A DNA stretch of 55,071 nt from Candidatus Pacearchaeota archaeon (GCA_016176815.1 JACOWL010000009.1:1-55071), one strand, 5' to 3'; positions 40,580 through 50,587 are shown, counted from the first letter of the stretch. The notes: generated from the sequence alone by a model not told the origin. Numbers and translations are program-made.

Positions 40580-41719
40580 ATGAAAAAACAAATAGTTTTT
40601 ATAGAATATTTTCCAACAATACATGGTTATAAGGTAGCTAAAGGTCTTAGAAAGAGTGGAAGATATGAAACGGTTCTAATTTCTTTTAATAAAGTTGATA
40701 GAAAATTTTTTGGGACAGGTTATGATAAAATTATTAATTTAGAAGTAAGTCAAAAGATTAATTTCAAAAATTTATTCTTTTTTATTAGAAAAATGTTTAG
40801 TAAAGAATGGTCAAAGTTCTTTGCAGAAATAAAATCCCTTAATCCATATATTGTTCAGGTTAATAATCTGGACTTATTAACCCGGCTTTCTCTTTTTTTA
40901 ATTGATGCAAAAGTTCCAAAAATTTATTATGCTTATGATATTCTCGCATTTTATAGGAAAAAGTTCAGTATGCGGGAAAATTTTCTAAAAAAAATTGAAA
41001 AGTATTATTTTAAAAAGATGGATGGAATATTGCATAAAGGTCCCAGAGAAGAGTTGACGCTTTTAGATTATCCGGTAAATGTTCCTGATTTAGCCTTGCT
41101 TCCGGGATGCTTGGAAGATTGGACTTATGTTCCTAAAAAAAAGAATATGAAAGAAATTCATCTTGCCGTTGCTGGACCCCCTCTTGAAAGTGATTATTAC
41201 ATTAATCCATTTAAAAACATAATAAGAGAAATTACTTTTCAAAAAATTCATTTACATATTTATGGAAAATCTCTCCTCAATAACAAGTATTTTTTAAAGG
41301 AAGAAAAAAATAATTCCTATTTCCACTATCACGATAAGGTTAGTCCGGATGAACTGAATAAAGAAATTTCTAATTATCACTATGGGTTAGTCTCCGATTT
41401 TTTTAACAAATTAATTAATCCGTTATGGCTAAAAACTTCTATTGGCAATAAAATGTATAATTATTTAGAAGCAGGGCTGCCAATAATAATGACTAATGAT
41501 CTCCAAGCTATGGCAGATATTGTTAAAAAACATAAAATTGGGATTTGTATAGATTACAAGGATATTAAAGAACTAAAAAATATTTTAAAGGGAATAGATT
41601 ATGAAAAACTTCAGAAAAATATAAAGGTAGCTCAAAAAGAATTGAACATTAGTAATCTTATTAAAGACTTGGAAAGTTTTTATGAAAAAGTAGCCGAAAT
41701 AAAAACTAAATATAGATAA
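40580..41719 (+). CDS. Glycosyltransferase, GT-B fold
   Basis: A 379-residue protein of the GT4-like GT-B type. The N-terminal domain has FIEYFPTIHGYKVAKGLRKS and PYIVQVNNLDLLTRLSLFL; the C-terminal domain has HLAVAGPPLES, HLHIYGKSLLN and the donor-site block NKMYNYLEAGLPIIMTNDLQA with the EAGLP glutamate. No membrane segment, so it would act at the inner face on a lipid-linked acceptor. First gene of a plus-strand run. Confidence 0.82.
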   Translation: MKKQIVFIEYFPTIHGYKVAKGLRKSGRYETVLISFNKVDRKFFGTGYDKIINLEVSQKINFKNLFFFIRKMFSKEWSKFFAEIKSLNPYIVQVNNLDLLTRLSLFLIDAKVPKIYYAYDILAFYRKKFSMRENFLKKIEKYYFKKMDGILHKGPREELTLLDYPVNVPDLALLPGCLEDWTYVPKKKNMKEIHLAVAGPPLESDYYINPFKNIIREITFQKIHLHIYGKSLLNNKYFLKEEKNNSYFHYHDKVSPDELNKEISNYHYGLVSDFFNKLINPLWLKTSIGNKMYNYLEAGLPIIMTNDLQAMADIVKKHKIGICIDYKDIKELKNILKGIDYEKLQKNIKVAQKELNISNLIKDLESFYEKVAEIKTKYR

Positions 41720-41764
41720 TATATATTAAGAAAGATTAAAAACTCTAATATTCATAAAAATTTT

Positions 41765-42643
41765 ATGAAAAAAATATTAATTACCGGAGGCAGTGGATTC
41801 ATTGGTTCTCACTTGTCTGAATTTCTTTTAAGTCAAAATTACAAACCAGTAATCTTTGATGCTATAGACTCAAAGTATAATGGAACAGATTTTTTTACTG
41901 GAGATATAACTCAAAAAGATTCATTAAAAAACATTTTAGATGTTGATGGTATTGTTCATCTTTGCGCAATAAGCAGAGTTAGAGATGCTATTGATAATCC
42001 TGTTCGCTGTGTGGATGTTAATTTAATGGGCACTCTAAATGTTCTTGAATTTGCAAGAACTTCTGGGAAAAAACCCTGGGTTTTGCTTGGAAGCACAACT
42101 GAACCTCCTAAAAATATTTATGGGGTTTCAAAACATCTTGCTGAACTTTGCGCAGAAACATATTCACGAGAATATGGCTTAAATGTTTTTGCATTAAGAT
42201 TTAGCACAGTTTATGGTTCGCCAAAAGATAATAAAGAGAAATTAATACCGCGCTGGATAGAAAGTGCCAAATCTGGCAAGGAACTCAAAGTGGATAATCC
42301 TGCAAGGCAATTTGATTTTATTTATATTAATGATGTAATTGAAGGAATCTTTGCAGGAATAAATTACGCAAAGTCAGGAAAACCTTTTGAATCAATCCCA
42401 ATATGTACTGGAGTTTCGACTAACCTGAGGGAACTAGCTAAAATAATAGTTGAAGAAACACAGTCACCATCTAAAATTATTTCCAAAGACGCGCATCAAG
42501 AATATTTTATTCAGCCAGATTCGGAAAAGGCAAAAAGATTGTTAGAATTTGAAACAAAAACTTCTATTCGCGAGGGAATTGAGAAATTGCTAACTATTCA
42601 GAAAAATTCTAAAATAATGGAATTAATACCGCGTTATGTTTAA
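41765..42643 (+). CDS. NAD-dependent sugar epimerase
   Basis: A 292-residue SDR epimerase, somewhat short. Motifs: LITGGSGFIGSHLSEFLL, HLCAISRVRDAIDNPVRCVD, LLGSTTEPPKNIYGVSKHLAE (Tyr/Lys pair) and RFSTVYGSPKDN. Sugar substrate unknown. Separated by 45 bp from the glycosyltransferase upstream. Confidence 0.87.
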   Translation: MKKILITGGSGFIGSHLSEFLLSQNYKPVIFDAIDSKYNGTDFFTGDITQKDSLKNILDVDGIVHLCAISRVRDAIDNPVRCVDVNLMGTLNVLEFARTSGKKPWVLLGSTTEPPKNIYGVSKHLAELCAETYSREYGLNVFALRFSTVYGSPKDNKEKLIPRWIESAKSGKELKVDNPARQFDFIYINDVIEGIFAGINYAKSGKPFESIPICTGVSTNLRELAKIIVEETQSPSKIISKDAHQEYFIQPDSEKAKRLLEFETKTSIREGIEKLLTIQKNSKIMELIPRYV

Positions 42644-42660
42644 AACTAATTTTATATAAA

Positions 42661-43080
42661 ATGGAAAAATATAAAAAATCAGTCATTGCAATTTTAGTTA
42701 ATTCTAAAAAACAAATTCTTCTTCATCTTAGAGATGATAAACCCGGAATTCTCGCTCCTGGGTGTTGGGCATTTATTGGCGGTAGTGTCGAGGATGGAGA
42801 AAGTGAATTAGAGGGAATTAAAAGAGAAGTAAAAGAAGAAATAAATTATTCAATAAATAATTTTCAATATCTTGATAAATTTCATCTTAGAAAAGATGAC
42901 CTTAATGTTTTAGTTTATATTGGAAGACTAGATGTCCCAGAAGAGGAAATTAAACTTACTGAAGGTCAGTGCGTAAGATTTTTTTATCCGACTGAAATAA
43001 AGAACCTTAAAATGTCTAACGTTCTTAAGAAAGTAACTTTTAGAAATTTAAAGAAGATTATCTCTATAGCAAATAATTAA
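42661..43080 (+). CDS. Nudix hydrolase
   Basis: A 139-residue Nudix protein with a complete box, GSVEDGESELEGIKREVKEE (residues about 40-59), matching GX5EX7REUXEE. It would hydrolyse a nucleoside diphosphate linked to another group, perhaps a nucleotide sugar in this setting. Good match of length and fold; substrate unknown. Followed by a 166-bp gap with a TATA-like TTTATAAATA. Confidence 0.85.
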   Translation: MEKYKKSVIAILVNSKKQILLHLRDDKPGILAPGCWAFIGGSVEDGESELEGIKREVKEEINYSINNFQYLDKFHLRKDDLNVLVYIGRLDVPEEEIKLTEGQCVRFFYPTEIKNLKMSNVLKKVTFRNLKKIISIANN

Positions 43081-43246
43081 AAAATAAAAAACATATTTTT
43101 ATCAAACTTCAGAATATTGCGATTTAAGCGATGAAAAAGATGGTTTTTAATCACAGCAATATTTTTAAACAATTTTTGCCCAAAAATTAAGTTTATAAAT
43201 AAAAAATGAAAAATCATAAACTCTTTATTATAATTTTTTAAAGAAA

Positions 43247-44956
43247 ATGGCTGCAAAGAATAATCTTTTGGGAATTTGTGCTGGAGGTCCTAGCGGGGTT
43301 GCATTATTTCAAAATGAAAAATTAATATTAGCAGTCAATGAGGAAAGGTTTACTGGAATAAAATTAGATAGGGCTTATCCCCATAATTCAATAAATTGGT
43401 GTCTTAAAGAATCAGGATTGTTTCCTAAAGAGATAGACGCTATTTGTTATGGTTTTTCAAATGGAATTGAACAAGGAAATTTTGTGGCATCAATGATAAA
43501 AAGAATTTATGAATATTCTACGGACCCTAAATCTTTAAAAGCAATATGTGAAAGACTTAGCATCGAAGCTGAAGTTGATTCTAAAAAAAGAAAAAGTTTT
43601 TATGAAGAAACATCTAAAATATTTCCAGAAATTCCTATTTATTCTTGCTCTCATCATCAAGCGCATCAGGCCTGCGCATATATGGCCTCTCCTTTTAAGA
43701 AAGCGCTTGTAATAACTTCTGATGGAAGGGGAGATTTTGAATCATTTACAGTTAGCGCTGCTAATTCAAAAGGAATTAATAAAATTTATAGCGCTTTTAG
43801 TTGGGAAAGTTTAGGATATTTTTATGGACGAATAACTCATTTGTGCGGGTTCAAACCAGAACGGCACGAAGGAAAAATTCTCGGATTATCTGCGCACGGA
43901 AATCCAAAATTAGCAAAGCAGTTAGTAGATAAAATGGTAGAGGTTAAAGATGGAAAAATACATACTTTTCCAGGAGATTTTTATACGCCTTTTTTTACAA
44001 ACTATTCCAAACGATTAAAAAATGAAGCTTCTAAATTTTCTAAAGAAGATTTGGCAGCAGCCGCTCAACTAAAATTAGAGGATATTGTTTGCAAGATTGT
44101 TTCAAATAATATTCATAAAACTGGTTTGAAAAATATTTGTCTTGCCGGAGGCGTGTTTTCAAATGTAAGATTAAATCAGAAAATTAAAAATCTCCCGAAA
44201 GTTAATGATGTTTTTATTTATCCAAATATGGGAGATGATGGTCTATGTGCCGGAGCAGTCTATCATAAATTATTATATGAACATAAAACTCTTAGCAGCC
44301 CAATAAAATCTCTTTATCTTGGCCCTAAAATTTCTAATAATGCTCTTTTATCTACTTTGCGCAAAAAAGAATTTAAAGTTGAAAAACCTATCAATTTGCA
44401 TGAAGAGGTTGTCAAGCTTTTAGCTAAGGAAAAAGTAATAGCTTTAGTGCAGGGAAGAACAGAATTTGGGCCAAGAGCGTTGGGAAATCGAAGCATCTTA
44501 CTAACTCCCGATTCAAAATCTTTAAGTGACTCTTTAAATGCACGTTTAAATAGAAATGATTTTATGCCGTTTGCGCCGGTTATTGCTTCTAATCTTGCGG
44601 AACGTTGTCTTGTGAATTATTCTAAATCACAATTTTCAGCTCGTCATATGGTGATTACATATGATGTCTCTTCGGAATTTAAAAAAAATTCTCCGGCAGT
44701 AGTGCATGTCGACGGCAGTGTCCGCCCCCAAGTAGTTTTTAAGGAAGATAATTTCTTTTTATACGAATTATTAAATCATTGGTATAATAAAACAGGAAAA
44801 TTGTGTCTTATCAATACTTCATTTAACTTGCATGAAAATCCAATCGCTTCTCTGGAAAAAGATGTAATTCATAGTTTTGAATCAAATGCTGTTGATTGTC
44901 TTTTATTTCCGCCGTATATATCTTATCAAAAAGAAATGGAGTTGTCTCTTTATTAA
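43247..44956 (+). CDS. Carbamoyltransferase, NodU/TobZ family
   Basis: A 569-residue O-carbamoyltransferase that moves a carbamoyl group from carbamoyl phosphate through carbamoyl-AMP to a sugar hydroxyl. Blocks: GICAGGPSGVALFQ, VNEERFTGIKLDRAYP, SHHQAHQACAYMASPF, LAGGVFSNVRLNQKI, GRTEFGPRALGNRSIL and LINTSFNLHENPI are typical. Cytoplasmic. It would decorate the glycan made by this region. Confidence 0.93.
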   Translation: MAAKNNLLGICAGGPSGVALFQNEKLILAVNEERFTGIKLDRAYPHNSINWCLKESGLFPKEIDAICYGFSNGIEQGNFVASMIKRIYEYSTDPKSLKAICERLSIEAEVDSKKRKSFYEETSKIFPEIPIYSCSHHQAHQACAYMASPFKKALVITSDGRGDFESFTVSAANSKGINKIYSAFSWESLGYFYGRITHLCGFKPERHEGKILGLSAHGNPKLAKQLVDKMVEVKDGKIHTFPGDFYTPFFTNYSKRLKNEASKFSKEDLAAAAQLKLEDIVCKIVSNNIHKTGLKNICLAGGVFSNVRLNQKIKNLPKVNDVFIYPNMGDDGLCAGAVYHKLLYEHKTLSSPIKSLYLGPKISNNALLSTLRKKEFKVEKPINLHEEVVKLLAKEKVIALVQGRTEFGPRALGNRSILLTPDSKSLSDSLNARLNRNDFMPFAPVIASNLAERCLVNYSKSQFSARHMVITYDVSSEFKKNSPAVVHVDGSVRPQVVFKEDNFFLYELLNHWYNKTGKLCLINTSFNLHENPIASLEKDVIHSFESNAVDCLLFPPYISYQKEMELSLY

Positions 44957-44958
44957 AA

Positions 44959-46059
44959 ATGATCTGGAAAGTGCCGTATATAAATCTTGGAAAACAATTT
45001 AAAAATTTAGAAAAAGAATTAATTGTGGAATTTAAAAGGGTGATGAGTGAAGGAAGTTTTATTTTAAGACAAGATGTTAAAAGATTTGAAGAAAATTTAG
45101 CAAATTATTTAGGAGTTCGGGAAGTAATCGGAGTAAATAGCGGAACTGATGCGCTTTATCTTGCAATTGAAGCAATTGGAATAAATAAAAAAGATGAAAT
45201 TATTACTGTAGCTCATTCTTTTGTAGCGCCAATATCTGCAATAATTCGGCGAGGAGCAAAACCTATTTTTGTTGATATACAGAATGATTTTAATATGGAT
45301 GTTAGTCAAGTAGAAAAAAAAATTACCAATAAAACAAAAGCAATATTGCCTGTTCATTTAAATGGAAGATGTTGCGATATGGCTCCTCTAAATGAATTAT
45401 CTAAAAAATATAATCTTCCAATAATTGAAGACGCTGCTCAAGCTATTGGAGCAAAATATAATAAAAAAAGAGCAGGAAGTTTTGGGTTGGCAGGATGTTT
45501 TTCACTGCATCCAATGAAAACATTAAGTTGCGCAGGAGATGGGGGGGCTATTTCTACAAATGATGTTTATTTAGCGGAAAAATTAAGGGTTCTTAGGGAT
45601 CATGGGCAAAAAATAAAAGGAGAATTTTTAGGTGTTGGATATAATTCCCGTCTTGATAATTTACAAGCAGCAATATTAAATGTTAAATTTAAACATCTGG
45701 ATGAATATATAAAAAAAAGAAGAAAAATTGCTGAAATTTATAACGAAGAATTATCTTCACTGCCAATAATTCTTCCTCCTGCTCCTTCTAAAGAAAAATA
45801 TTTTGATACTTACACCTCTTATGTTATCAGAACAGATAAGCAGGAAAAATTAATTAAATTTTTAAGAGAAAATGGAATTGAAGTTTTTGTTCATGTAATT
45901 AAACCCTTGGATAAACATCAAGGATTGGGATTGGAACAAATAGTTTTGCCTAAAAATGAATTAATTTGTTCTCAGAATGTTTCTATTCCAATATATCCTG
46001 AAATGGAAAAAAGGCAAATTAAAGAAGTAATAGATAATCTTAAAAAATTTTATAAATAG
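44959..46059 (+). CDS. DegT/DnrJ/EryC1 sugar aminotransferase, third copy
   Basis: A 366-residue PLP aminotransferase from ATG 44959, two bases after the carbamoyltransferase stop. An upstream in-frame start at 44896 inside the previous gene adds 21 residues unlike the family. Motifs: VNSGTDALYLAIEAIG, ILPVHLNGRCCDMAPL, IIEDAAQAIGAKYN and the PLP lysine in FSLHPMKTLSCAGDGG. It differs more from the 31188/32282 pair than they do from each other. Confidence 0.9.
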   Translation: MIWKVPYINLGKQFKNLEKELIVEFKRVMSEGSFILRQDVKRFEENLANYLGVREVIGVNSGTDALYLAIEAIGINKKDEIITVAHSFVAPISAIIRRGAKPIFVDIQNDFNMDVSQVEKKITNKTKAILPVHLNGRCCDMAPLNELSKKYNLPIIEDAAQAIGAKYNKKRAGSFGLAGCFSLHPMKTLSCAGDGGAISTNDVYLAEKLRVLRDHGQKIKGEFLGVGYNSRLDNLQAAILNVKFKHLDEYIKKRRKIAEIYNEELSSLPIILPPAPSKEKYFDTYTSYVIRTDKQEKLIKFLRENGIEVFVHVIKPLDKHQGLGLEQIVLPKNELICSQNVSIPIYPEMEKRQIKEVIDNLKKFYK

Positions 46060-46087
46060 ATTATTCTGATGAATAAAATGATCAAAG

Positions 46088-47512
46088 ATGAATAAAGAAA
46101 AAGTAATGTTAATGTATCCCAATTTTAAATGGACTGATTGGAAAGAAGGAACCGCTTGGTCTCCTCAGCCTGCTAATTTATGTATTCTTGCAAAAACAAT
46201 TGAGCATAAATATGATGTAAGTATTTTTGATGGAAATTTAGAAGATACTTCAAAAGAAGAGTTTTATAATATAATAAAAAGAGAAAACCCCAGTATACTT
46301 GGAATATCTGTTCTTACAAATGAGTATGGTATTGCGGGCTCTGTAGGGGCAGGAATTGCAAAAAAAGTTAATCCTAATATTAAGATAGTTATGGGGGGAG
46401 TTCATCCAACATCATTACCAAATATTGTCGCTGGGGATTCCAATATTGATTATGCCTTTATTGGAGAAGGTGAAGAAATCTTTGGAGATTTTTGCGATTT
46501 TCTGACTGGAAAAGGAAATATTCCATCAAAAGGTTTAGCTTTTAAAAAAGATGGAAGAATAATAAATACTGGAAGAACAGATTTTATTAAAGATTTGGAT
46601 AAAATTCCTTTTCCTGCATATCATCTGGTCGATTTTATGCGTTATGCCACAAGAGTAGAAAGGGAAGAAGTTGGACAGGCAACTGAAATGCCCTATGCCC
46701 ATGTGCTGACCTCAAGAGGATGTCCTTATGGTTGCTGTTTTTGTGAGGTTGAAAATATTTCTGGAAGAAGACCAAGACTTAGAAGTGTTGAAAATGTTAT
46801 TAGTGAAATAGAAAGATTAATTGGAGATTATGGTATAAAAACAATCCTCTTTGACGATGATAATCTTCTTATAAATAAAAAAAGAGCAAAAGATTTATTT
46901 CAGATAATGATTAATAGAAAATACAATTTAAAATGGAACGCGGGGTCTTTATCTTTATTTAGATTAGATGAAGAACTGATAGAATTAATGGAAGGAAGCG
47001 GGTGTTCTTTTGTCTCTTGTGCATTTGAAAGTGGAGTTCAAAAAACTTTAGACGAAATTATTCATAAACCTCTTCAATTAGATCATGCAAAAAAAATGAT
47101 AAAAAAATTAAAAACTACATCTATTTTTTTATCTTCTGCATGGATTATTGGATTTCCAAATGAATCTTGGGACGATATAAGAGAAACAATTAGATTCGCT
47201 GAAGAAATGGATTTAGATTATGTTAAAATAAATATTGCAACCCCTCTTCCAAATACAGAACTATATTATCAAGCAAAAGAAAAGGATTATCTTGTTGATG
47301 GATTTAGGTTTGATAGACATCTTTGGTCAGATGGCTGGATAAAAACAAAAGAATTTAGTCCAAAATCTTTGAAGATTTTAAGGGCATATGAATGGGATAG
47401 AATAAATTTCACAAATCCAGATAAAAGAGAAAAAATAATAAAAAGAATGAACATTACCGAAGAAAGATTAAATGAAATAAGAAAAAATACCATAAAAAAC
47501 GCACACGAATAA
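46088..47512 (+). CDS. B12-binding-type radical SAM protein
   Basis: A 474-residue protein. Residues about 5-140 are a cobalamin-binding-like Rossmann domain (ILGISVLTNEYGIAG, VMGGVHPTSLP); the classical DxHxxG for base-off B12 is not evident. The radical SAM cluster is SRGCPYGCCFCEVE (Cys212, 216, 219), followed by TILFDDDNLLINKKR. Members modify sugars, lipids or antibiotics, often by methylation. It is followed after 2 bp by a methyltransferase, and a similar pair once stood at 49095. Confidence 0.85.
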   Translation: MNKEKVMLMYPNFKWTDWKEGTAWSPQPANLCILAKTIEHKYDVSIFDGNLEDTSKEEFYNIIKRENPSILGISVLTNEYGIAGSVGAGIAKKVNPNIKIVMGGVHPTSLPNIVAGDSNIDYAFIGEGEEIFGDFCDFLTGKGNIPSKGLAFKKDGRIINTGRTDFIKDLDKIPFPAYHLVDFMRYATRVEREEVGQATEMPYAHVLTSRGCPYGCCFCEVENISGRRPRLRSVENVISEIERLIGDYGIKTILFDDDNLLINKKRAKDLFQIMINRKYNLKWNAGSLSLFRLDEELIELMEGSGCSFVSCAFESGVQKTLDEIIHKPLQLDHAKKMIKKLKTTSIFLSSAWIIGFPNESWDDIRETIRFAEEMDLDYVKINIATPLPNTELYYQAKEKDYLVDGFRFDRHLWSDGWIKTKEFSPKSLKILRAYEWDRINFTNPDKREKIIKRMNITEERLNEIRKNTIKNAHE

Positions 47513-47514
47513 AA

Positions 47515-48129
47515 ATGATTTATCAATATAAAAATATAAAAATGCATTATGAACCAAATCTTGACGGAGGAGGGAGAGAATGCTATCCTGAATTTTTAAG
47601 AATAATAAAAGAAAAAATAGGAAAGGTAAATAGCGCATTTGAATTTTGCGCTGGAACAGCTTTTATTGGTTTTTCATTATTAGCAGATAAAATTTGTGAA
47701 AAATTAACATTAGCAGATATAGAAAAAGAGTCTGTTGAATGTTGCAACAAAACTATAAAAGAAAATAATTTAGAAGATAGAGTATTTGCATATCATTCTA
47801 ATTGTTTAAAACAAATACCGAATCAAAAATGGGATTTAGTAGTTGGCAATCCTCCTCACTTTTCAGAACCTCAAGCCAATCTGCCCCAAACAACTATAAT
47901 CAATGTAGATAAAAATTGGGATATTCATAGAAGTTTTTATACAAATGTTAGCAAATATTTAAAACCAAATGGTTCAATACTTCTTGTGGAAAATGGTCGA
48001 GGTTCTAGCCCAGAAGTTTTTTATGATATGATTGAAAAAAATGGATTAAGGGTTGCAGACGTCATTAAATGTAATTTAAATAGACCTTCAAAATTTTATT
48101 TTATGCTGGTTCAGAAAAATAAATTATAA
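47515..48129 (+). CDS. SAM-dependent methyltransferase with NPPH motif
   Basis: A 204-residue Rossmann methyltransferase: FEFCAGTAFIGFSLL (SAM loop, about 43-57), KLTLADIEKESVECC, and DLVVGNPPHFSEP (about 107-119), an NPPY-like catalytic motif seen in HemK-type and other N-methylases. Coupled to the radical SAM gene upstream. Its last 35 or so codons and 3' flank recur in decayed form at 50481-50587. Confidence 0.8.
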   Translation: MIYQYKNIKMHYEPNLDGGGRECYPEFLRIIKEKIGKVNSAFEFCAGTAFIGFSLLADKICEKLTLADIEKESVECCNKTIKENNLEDRVFAYHSNCLKQIPNQKWDLVVGNPPHFSEPQANLPQTTIINVDKNWDIHRSFYTNVSKYLKPNGSILLVENGRGSSPEVFYDMIEKNGLRVADVIKCNLNRPSKFYFMLVQKNKL

Positions 48130-48267
48130 TAACAAAAATATTTTTTATTTATTTTGAGATACAAATCTTTATTGAAAGGTTAGTTTAGTGTCGAATTTTA
48201 CTAATCGCCTTCTTCTATAAAACGATTTATTCCTTTCAGAGCCCCCTCTATAATCTTTCTTTTGAAG

Positions 48268-48798
48268 TTACTTTTTTTCTAATAAATATTCTTTTCCTAA
48301 ATTAACCACTTCTGTTAAATTTCTAACATTTTTGAAATTAGCACCCCCGAAGTAAGAACCCTTAAGGTAGGCCCCCTCGAAGTTAGCGCCCTCTAAGTTA
48401 GCACTCCTGAAGTTAGCAATCCAGAGATCAGCATTAACGAAGCAAGCGTCCTTGAGATTAGCCCCCTTGAAGTTAACATTTCCGAGGTTAGCGCTCTCGA
48501 AGTTAGCGCCATCAAATTTAGCGCTCTCGAAGTTAGCGCCTCGGAGATTGACATTTCTTCCAACTGTGAAGGGCAAATATAATTCTCTTGCTCTTAAATA
48601 TCGAAATTGGGAATTACTAATATCAACAGGCGTCTTTTGTAAATCTTGTGTTTTCAAATATGTTTTTAATTCTTGAAATGATCCATGCCCGCTTAAATCA
48701 AATCTTTCTTCAAGAAATATTTTAGAAAAATCTCTTTCTCCACCTAATAGTTTTACTATAAATTCTTCTCCTGAAACTTTGGTTAAAATTTCTGCCAT
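48268..48798 (-). CDS. Pentapeptide-repeat protein
   Basis: A 176-residue protein from ATG 48798; a longer frame to 48915 is less likely because TATA-like ATTTATATATAT (about 48828-48840) lies inside it. The N-terminal third is globular (EEFIVKLLGGERDFSKIF). From about residue 95 come some 14 pentapeptide repeats (NLRGANFESAKFDGANFESA), forming a right-handed beta-helix. The DNA of the repeats is itself repetitive (GAAGTTAGCGC-like units every 15 bp). Such proteins mimic DNA or serve as scaffolds. It is an isolated minus-strand gene between two plus-strand radical SAM modules. Confidence 0.85.
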   Translation of the reverse strand: MAEILTKVSGEEFIVKLLGGERDFSKIFLEERFDLSGHGSFQELKTYLKTQDLQKTPVDISNSQFRYLRARELYLPFTVGRNVNLRGANFESAKFDGANFESANLGNVNFKGANLKDACFVNADLWIANFRSANLEGANFEGAYLKGSYFGGANFKNVRNLTEVVNLGKEYLLEKK

Positions 48799-49094
48799 AA
48801 TTTTCAAAAAACAAATGACATTTAAAAATTTATATATATTCTGATATTGTAAAATTAAAGCAATATAATTGTTTCTGACAAAGATAATTAAACCCCGTAA
48901 TTTATTTCTTTTCAACGGTAAAATTATCTCTGTTACTTCACTTATAGACGAGAAACTAAGTCCAAAATGATTAACACGCCCATTTTAAACTCCTTGCTGT
49001 AAGATTATAATTGTAAATGTAACATAATTACGATTAAGCGCAATTCAAATAAAAATTCGAAAGATATAAATATACTATTTTATTAAAAATTCTA

Positions 49095-50489
49095 ATGGTT
49101 GAAGAGAATAATAAAATGGTAATAAATGGTGCAGGACATCTCTCCTTAGGGATTTCAGATTTAGATAAAAATAAATCAGTTTCCCCAACATCTAAATCTA
49201 AAAAAATTGTGTTTGCGACGATGCCAAATGATAAATGCCCTAAAGACTGGAGGGCTCCAGATTATTATAAAACTGTAATAGATCCAGCAAAACATATGCC
49301 TTTAGGACTTTTATCTTTAGCTACAAATCTTAGACCGGGACATGAAGTAAAAATCGTAGACGCAAGAAGCGATCGATTCACACTTGAAGAGACTATTCAG
49401 CGTATTGAGCAAGAAAAACCAGATGTCTTAGGAATTACTGCCCAGAGCATGAGAGCTTATGCTTTAAAAGAAATTCTTCAAAAAACTAGTGTACCTTATA
49501 AAGTTGTGGTTGGAGGTCATGCAAATGAACATCCTGAATTAATTTTAAGTCAGGGAGCAGATGCAGTTTTAGTTGGGCAACTCGTTGACGTAGAATTTAG
49601 AGATGCAGTAGAGACAATGCCAAAAGGAATTATAGTATGCAACAAGACAAAATTTGAAGATATAAAATTCCCCGATAGAACTTTTGTGGATGATTATAAA
49701 ACTTATTATCCGAAAGATTTTGTTTTTTTCAAAACTAAAAATAGATTGCATATGATCAGTAGTGTTGGATGCTATCAACATTGTAATTTTTGTTACATGC
49801 CATTTCATAAGATGAAAAGAAAAACCCCCTCAGCGACTGTTGATGAAATGCAGCATTTATATAATCTTGGCGCAAGGAGTGTTCATATTCTGGATGACAA
49901 CTTTTGCGTTAGCGCAGGATGGCTTAATCAAGTATTGGATGAGATGGATAAAAGGAATTTTGAAGTAGAATGGAGCGGTAGAGGAGAGATAAGGATGGAT
50001 GACGCCTTAGCAAAAAGAATGTATGAGCATGGTTTTAAGAGAATTCATGCAGGAATTGAATCACTAGATGATAATGTATTAACAAATTTTTTCCAAAAAA
50101 ATTCGTCTGAAAAAAGAATTTATGAGTTTTGTAATACTATGAATAAAAATAATATTGATGTGCTTGGATTTTTCATTGTTGGAACCCCTCTAGAAACAGA
50201 TGAATATTTAAATGCTTTGCCGGGAAAAATTAAAGAATTAGGAATAAAACATCCGTATATTCAAATTCTTTCTCCAACTCCTCATACAAAATATTATCGA
50301 GACTTGGTAGCGCAAGGGATATTCAAAAAAGATTTTTGGGCAGAATATTTTAAGAATCCAGTTCCAGATTTCCAGATACCTTCTCCCCATTCTATAGAAA
50401 GATTAATGGAATTAAGAGATTATGTTGATAGTATAGAAAAAGGATATGTGTTGGAAAATGTGGATGGGGATTATGCCTCTGTGGATTAA
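49095..50489 (+). CDS. B12-binding-type radical SAM protein, second module
   Basis: A 464-residue protein. Residues about 60-180 are a cobalamin-binding-like domain (HMPLGLLSLATNLRPGHEVK, VVVGGHANEHPELIL). The radical SAM cluster is SVGCYQHCNFCYMP (Cys226, 230, 233). It ends YASVD followed by TAA, and that stop lies inside a decayed copy of the 47515 methyltransferase tail, so the natural C-terminus may be lost or altered. Upstream 300 bp contain only promoter-like AT-rich sequence (ATATAAATATACT near 49062). Confidence 0.83.
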   Translation: MVEENNKMVINGAGHLSLGISDLDKNKSVSPTSKSKKIVFATMPNDKCPKDWRAPDYYKTVIDPAKHMPLGLLSLATNLRPGHEVKIVDARSDRFTLEETIQRIEQEKPDVLGITAQSMRAYALKEILQKTSVPYKVVVGGHANEHPELILSQGADAVLVGQLVDVEFRDAVETMPKGIIVCNKTKFEDIKFPDRTFVDDYKTYYPKDFVFFKTKNRLHMISSVGCYQHCNFCYMPFHKMKRKTPSATVDEMQHLYNLGARSVHILDDNFCVSAGWLNQVLDEMDKRNFEVEWSGRGEIRMDDALAKRMYEHGFKRIHAGIESLDDNVLTNFFQKNSSEKRIYEFCNTMNKNNIDVLGFFIVGTPLETDEYLNALPGKIKELGIKHPYIQILSPTPHTKYYRDLVAQGIFKKDFWAEYFKNPVPDFQIPSPHSIERLMELRDYVDSIEKGYVLENVDGDYASVD

Positions 50490-50587
50490 GAATTGCAGAT
50501 GTTCTTAAGTGTAATTTAAACAGGCCTTCAAAATTTTATTTTATGTTGGTTAAGAAAAATAATAAAAAAAATATTTTTTATTTATTT
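50481..50587 (+). pseudogene. Remnant of a second methyltransferase copy
   Basis: About 107 bp match 48041-48154, the last codons and 3' flank of the methyltransferase at 47515: encoded LRIADVLKCNLNRPSKFYFM stands against LRVADVIKCNLNRPSKFYFM. Everything upstream of this point in the second copy is gone, and the radical SAM stop codon is created at the join. Its end overlaps the stop of the convergent glycosyltransferase. Confidence 0.85.

Noticed and set aside
48330..48560. Regular 15-bp DNA repeats that might look like a CRISPR or minisatellite
   Set aside because: They are the codons of pentapeptide repeats (A-N/D-L/F-x-x) in a clear open frame; there are no unique spacers of constant length.
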